Of a stretch of DNA of 64,000 nucleotides, positions 60,992 to 64,000 are shown in pieces. Positions within the stretch are counted from its first letter, which is position 1. Every line of letters begins with the position of its first letter. The translations under genes were made by a program, and so were the position numbers. The stretch comes from Bacteroidota bacterium (lineage in GTDB: Bacteria; Bacteroidota; Bacteroidia; Sphingobacteriales; Sphingobacteriaceae): NCBI GenBank assembly GCA_018266915.1, contig JAFDZM010000024.1, forward strand, positions 1 through 64,000, written 5' to 3'. The notes under the pieces were generated by a model. It did no database searches and was not told the DNA's origin. It saw only the letters and a list, made by a program, of their open reading frames with translations.

Positions 60992-62291
60992 TTGCGTGTT
61001 TGGTTGCCACTTTCCTGAAAAATTTATGCCTTTTTACAGGTAAAATAATTTTTTCCGGCTGTTCGGAAACAAAAACAAAATAGCTCATGAAAATGCTATA
61101 AAACATGACGCCCTTATCGGCATCCAGTATGTTTTCTGACAGCGAAACAACTGCGATCAGGATCATAAAAGAAAAGAAGACTATGTCCCGTTTTTTGATG
61201 GCTCGTTTAATGCCGTAAACTAAGATAACGATGTAAATGCACAGTCCCCATATGCCGGTTTTAATCAAAAAACTCAGGTATTGATTATGTGAGTTTAAAC
61301 GGTGCAGGTAGGAGCTATAGAATTTTTTTGCAAAATATTGCTCCTGTAATAACTGGATTTCCGAACCGGTTCCGTAGCCAACTATGGGCTTTTTTTCTAT
61401 CAATTTTACAGCAATTTTCCAACGCGCTAAGCGTGGCTCAACTGTTTGCCCGGCGAAGGATGGTGAAAGGTCTTCCTTTAGTTCTACAAAAAAACGGTCA
61501 CGCAGTGCATATGAATTAAATATCCCGGTCAATAGAACACAGGACAATCCAATGGTTGTCAGCATATACCATATCCGTTTTTTACCTTGTAGTAAGAACC
61601 ATGGAATAGCAAAGTTGATCACCAGGAATAATGCGGCAAAAATGGATTTGGAACTTAGCTGGATTATTCCCGCAGTGAGCATTAATGAACAAAAAAGGTG
61701 GAGCAAGGTAGTTGATGCGCTAAGCCGTTCGCCAACCAATCGCGATAGCACATAAATAAGCGCTATGGCAATTTGTAGCGACAGAAATGTAGCATGCATA
61801 TCTATGGGCTGCGAAAAATTATGATTGGTAAATGCTGGTGACAAAATAGAGGACCAGGGCATGTGATAATGTCTGATCGTTATCAATGCATCCAGATACA
61901 GATAACCAATAGTCACGGTGCATCCTAAAGCAAAGATTGTCATTAAATTCTGCCGGTATTTTTTCAGATCGAGGTTGTTAAAGCAGAATATCAGCGGTAT
62001 AAGCAGAATGGGAATATCGAGCTCCCATTCTGATAAGGATTGCTGAAAGTTGATGGTATAAAGCGTGCCTACCAGCGTTACCCAAAATAAAGATTGCAGG
62101 ATCAGTGTCCGCCATGTGAAAAGCGGCTTTGCTGAGCCCCTTTTGAATTGAATAATGGTATGAATAGCCAAGCTCGCCAGTATTAAATGGTTGTAAAACC
62201 GGTCGAACGGCAGGCTTAACAACAACAGTATTACATGGTAATAGCTGATCTTATTGGCCAGGTTGTCCCTGATAAGAAATAACTCTTTCAT
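60972..62291 (-). CDS. O-antigen ligase-like membrane protein
   Basis: The 439-residue protein has about twelve membrane helices and a large periplasmic loop containing SFAGQTVEPRLARWKIAVKLIEKKP, then GYGTGSEIQLL and SHNQYLSFLIKTG, the conserved His region of the WaaL/Wzy_C family. It probably joins or polymerises lipid-linked glycans in the periplasm. It overlaps both neighbours (20 nt and 41 nt). Confidence 0.87.
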   Translation of the reverse strand: MKELFLIRDNLANKISYYHVILLLLSLPFDRFYNHLILASLAIHTIIQFKRGSAKPLFTWRTLILQSLFWVTLVGTLYTINFQQSLSEWELDIPILLIPLIFCFNNLDLKKYRQNLMTIFALGCTVTIGYLYLDALITIRHYHMPWSSILSPAFTNHNFSQPIDMHATFLSLQIAIALIYVLSRLVGERLSASTTLLHLFCSLMLTAGIIQLSSKSIFAALFLVINFAIPWFLLQGKKRIWYMLTTIGLSCVLLTGIFNSYALRDRFFVELKEDLSPSFAGQTVEPRLARWKIAVKLIEKKPIVGYGTGSEIQLLQEQYFAKKFYSSYLHRLNSHNQYLSFLIKTGIWGLCIYIVILVYGIKRAIKKRDIVFFSFMILIAVVSLSENILDADKGVMFYSIFMSYFVFVSEQPEKIILPVKRHKFFRKVATKHAIEPSLL

Positions 62292-63399
62292 GGTTTAAGC
62301 GTTCATAGCATTCTACAATGAATGCTTCATATTCATTCACAATCTTTTCCCAGTTGAACTGAAAGGCGATTTTGTGCACATTGTTTTTTACCATCGCCCG
62401 TTCGGTACCATTGCGCTGAACATTTTCTACCAGGTGCCTTACACCATCAGCATCTGAAAAATAGAAGGCATCCGAATGCAATACCGATTTATTAAAAGGA
62501 TTGTCATGTGCTGCAATCAATGCTTCGCTGGCCATAGCTTCTAATAATGAAGGATTGGTGCCGCCAACACTATGCCCGTGAAAATAGAGGTATGAGCTAT
62601 TCTGCATCATACGCACTTTAGCGGTATCAAAAATGGCTCCCTTAAACTGAATACGTTCATCGTTTTTAAACCGTTCGCGGATATATTGCCCGAACCTATT
62701 ACTCGTATCTCCCAGCACCTTAAAAGTCCGCTGGGAATTGCTGCTATTAAAGCCATCCAATATAGTTTCGATATTATTTTCTGGTTCCATCCTGGCCATC
62801 AGCAAAAAGTAATCTTCATTTTTAGCCTGAACAATATCCAACTGCTCACGCTCTATCTCACTGATCAGATCAGCGCCGTAAGGGATGTACTCGCTATGAA
62901 TATTGTATTTGTTTTCCAGGTAGTCTTTGATCACCCTTGAGTCGGAGATATAAAAGTGACTGTGTTTTACCGCCAGTTTTTCGGCATACTTCAAAAATTG
63001 CTGCACCGGCTTAGAGTATTTCGACCGCTTCCACTCCAGTCCGTCCATATTGGTGATAATGGCGCTGTTTTTTGGATAAAGCATACCCCAAACCGAACTG
63101 CTGGTATAGCCCATCAGCAATACCACATCAAATTTTCTGCGGCGTGCATCCATCAGGCAGTTCAGGTCATAAATAAACTGTCCTGCTGTACCTATCAGGT
63201 ATTCCGGATCATAGCAATGCTGAATATTTACCCCGTTCCAGATATCCGCTTTATAAGGATGATTATGTGAGTTATAAACCGTTACCGAGTGGCCCTTTTT
63301 CACCAATCCCGCCGATACATACTCCGATATGTGCTCAAACCCCCCGTAATAGTTGGGAATACCCCTCGTTCCCAGTATAGCAATCTTCAAGTTCTTCAT
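62251..63399 (-). CDS. Glycosyltransferase, DUF1972/rhamnosyltransferase-like
   Basis: The 382-residue GT-B enzyme starts at the conserved strand IAILGTRGIPNYYGGFE, the mark of the WsaF/DUF1972 rhamnosyltransferase group. Donor-domain blocks are FLLMARMEPENNIET and HGHSVGGTNPSLLEAMASEA. It probably adds a deoxyhexose to the growing glycan. It overlaps the ligase gene by 41 nt and the upstream GT4 gene by 65 nt. Confidence 0.88.
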   Translation of the reverse strand: MKNLKIAILGTRGIPNYYGGFEHISEYVSAGLVKKGHSVTVYNSHNHPYKADIWNGVNIQHCYDPEYLIGTAGQFIYDLNCLMDARRRKFDVVLLMGYTSSSVWGMLYPKNSAIITNMDGLEWKRSKYSKPVQQFLKYAEKLAVKHSHFYISDSRVIKDYLENKYNIHSEYIPYGADLISEIEREQLDIVQAKNEDYFLLMARMEPENNIETILDGFNSSNSQRTFKVLGDTSNRFGQYIRERFKNDERIQFKGAIFDTAKVRMMQNSSYLYFHGHSVGGTNPSLLEAMASEALIAAHDNPFNKSVLHSDAFYFSDADGVRHLVENVQRNGTERAMVKNNVHKIAFQFNWEKIVNEYEAFIVECYERLNHERVISYQGQPGQ

Positions 63400-64000
63400 A
63401 GTTAATTATTTGTTTGTATGCTTTTAAAGTTTCGGTTGCGGCTTGTTGCCATGTGTATTTTTTTAATATCAGGTTGTATAAATTCTCGTCGTATGGGCTC
63501 TCGCTGGCTTTCTTTACGGCGGCAAAAATGCTTTCCGGCTTACCCGGATTACAATAAAAAGCATGGGTGCCGAAATATTCCTTTGCATCGCCGCGGTCCG
63601 TTATCACAATGTTGCAGCCCATTACTGCACCCTCAATAGAGCTAAGCCCGGTGGTTTCAAACCAGCTTGGCAGGATGTGGACTTTGGCCTGCTCGTAATA
63701 AGTCAGCAATTCGTTCTGCGGGATGTGATTGATGAATGTAATATTGGATGCCGCAATGCTCCGGCATTCGTCATAATAAGGCTTCTGGTTTGGTGCATGC
63801 GAACCAATCATCACCAACTTGAAGCGTGTATTGTTTAATGCTTTGATCAGGTTCAATTGGTTCTTGATGCCTTCTATTCGTGCCACACATAATACCACGT
63901 TGGGATCCTTCTCAACCGACAGGTTCCTCTTGAACAAATGCTGATCGACGCCATTCGGAATAACTGCGTGATTGATCTTGCAAGGATAGGTTTTGATGAT
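63335..64000 (-). CDS. Glycosyltransferase family 4, partial (5' end outside window)
   Basis: The frame stays open to the right edge, beyond the first in-frame start-like codon at 63937: the last 21 codons before the edge read ...NHAVIPNGVDQH, the standard hinge before the GT4 donor domain. The visible 221 residues hold VVLCVARIEGIKNQLNLI and the E-x7-E motif in FETTGLSSIEGAVMG. The N-terminal acceptor domain lies outside the window. Its 3' end overlaps the next gene by 65 nt. Confidence 0.9.
   Translation of the reverse strand: MIKTYPCKINHAVIPNGVDQHLFKRNLSVEKDPNVVLCVARIEGIKNQLNLIKALNNTRFKLVMIGSHAPNQKPYYDECRSIAASNITFINHIPQNELLTYYEQAKVHILPSWFETTGLSSIEGAVMGCNIVITDRGDAKEYFGTHAFYCNPGKPESIFAAVKKASESPYDENLYNLILKKYTWQQAATETLKAYKQIINYEELEDCYTGNEGYSQLLRGV

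Noticed and set aside
1..64000. CRISPR array, tRNA, rRNA or intact insertion sequence
   Set aside because: No regularly spaced repeats, cloverleaf-like sequences, rRNA text or transposase genes were seen.

Overview
The window looks like a chromosomal segment of a Bacteroidota bacterium, most likely family Sphingobacteriaceae (Mucilaginibacter-like; this is inferred from protein families and style, not tested). Supporting signs are moderate-to-low GC, weak Shine-Dalgarno signals, a TAnnTTTG-type promoter element, an outer-membrane barrel protein with an N-terminal regulatory-like domain, a LytS/LytTR pair, a UxaA-type fucose operon, and many short palindromic intergenic repeats of the kind scattered through genomes of this group. 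There are no rRNA, tRNA, CRISPR or intact insertion-sequence genes.

Region 1 (0-16 kb) holds housekeeping and accessory genes: a LolA-like protein and an MBL-fold hydrolase, a GT-C membrane glycosyltransferase, an esterase, a small cysteine-bearing protein with its own promoter and terminator, Xaa-Pro aminopeptidase, a one-module nonribosomal peptide synthetase (A-T-TE), a YciI protein, a periplasmic penicillin-acylase-family amidase, and several small secreted or membrane proteins. Region 2 (15-31 kb) holds a YceI protein, a large outer-membrane barrel protein divergent from a LytS/LytTR pair, a beta-propeller protein, a 1.1-kb stretch that is empty in a long-ORF view but carries two related tiny ORFs and a strongly folded RNA candidate on the minus strand, an HD hydrolase, a sugar isomerase-like protein, and a ybbA-ybbP-tesA-like cluster.

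Region 3 (30-44.6 kb) is an L-fucose utilisation locus. Two AraC regulators flank a large palindromic non-coding element. They are followed by a fucose permease, a GH29 fucosidase, a mutarotase, a UxaA-type dehydratase, a short-chain dehydrogenase, an FAH-family hydrolase, a lactonase, a second dehydrogenase, an IlvD-type sugar-acid dehydratase, a third dehydrogenase and a hexapeptide acetyltransferase. Together they can release, import and oxidise L-fucose without phosphorylation, probably to pyruvate and lactate.

Region 4 (44.7-64 kb, continuing past the right edge) is a surface-glycan or glycolipid locus: an ABC exporter, at least four GT4-type glycosyltransferases, a GNAT protein, a decayed polysaccharide deacetylase, an amidohydrolase, three methyltransferases, three radical SAM proteins (two probably B12-dependent), a GT-C enzyme, a nucleotidyltransferase and an O-antigen ligase-like protein. 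A toxin-antitoxin pair whose toxin carries a nonsense codon interrupts it. The radical SAM/methyltransferase block is the best candidate here for an undescribed modification system.
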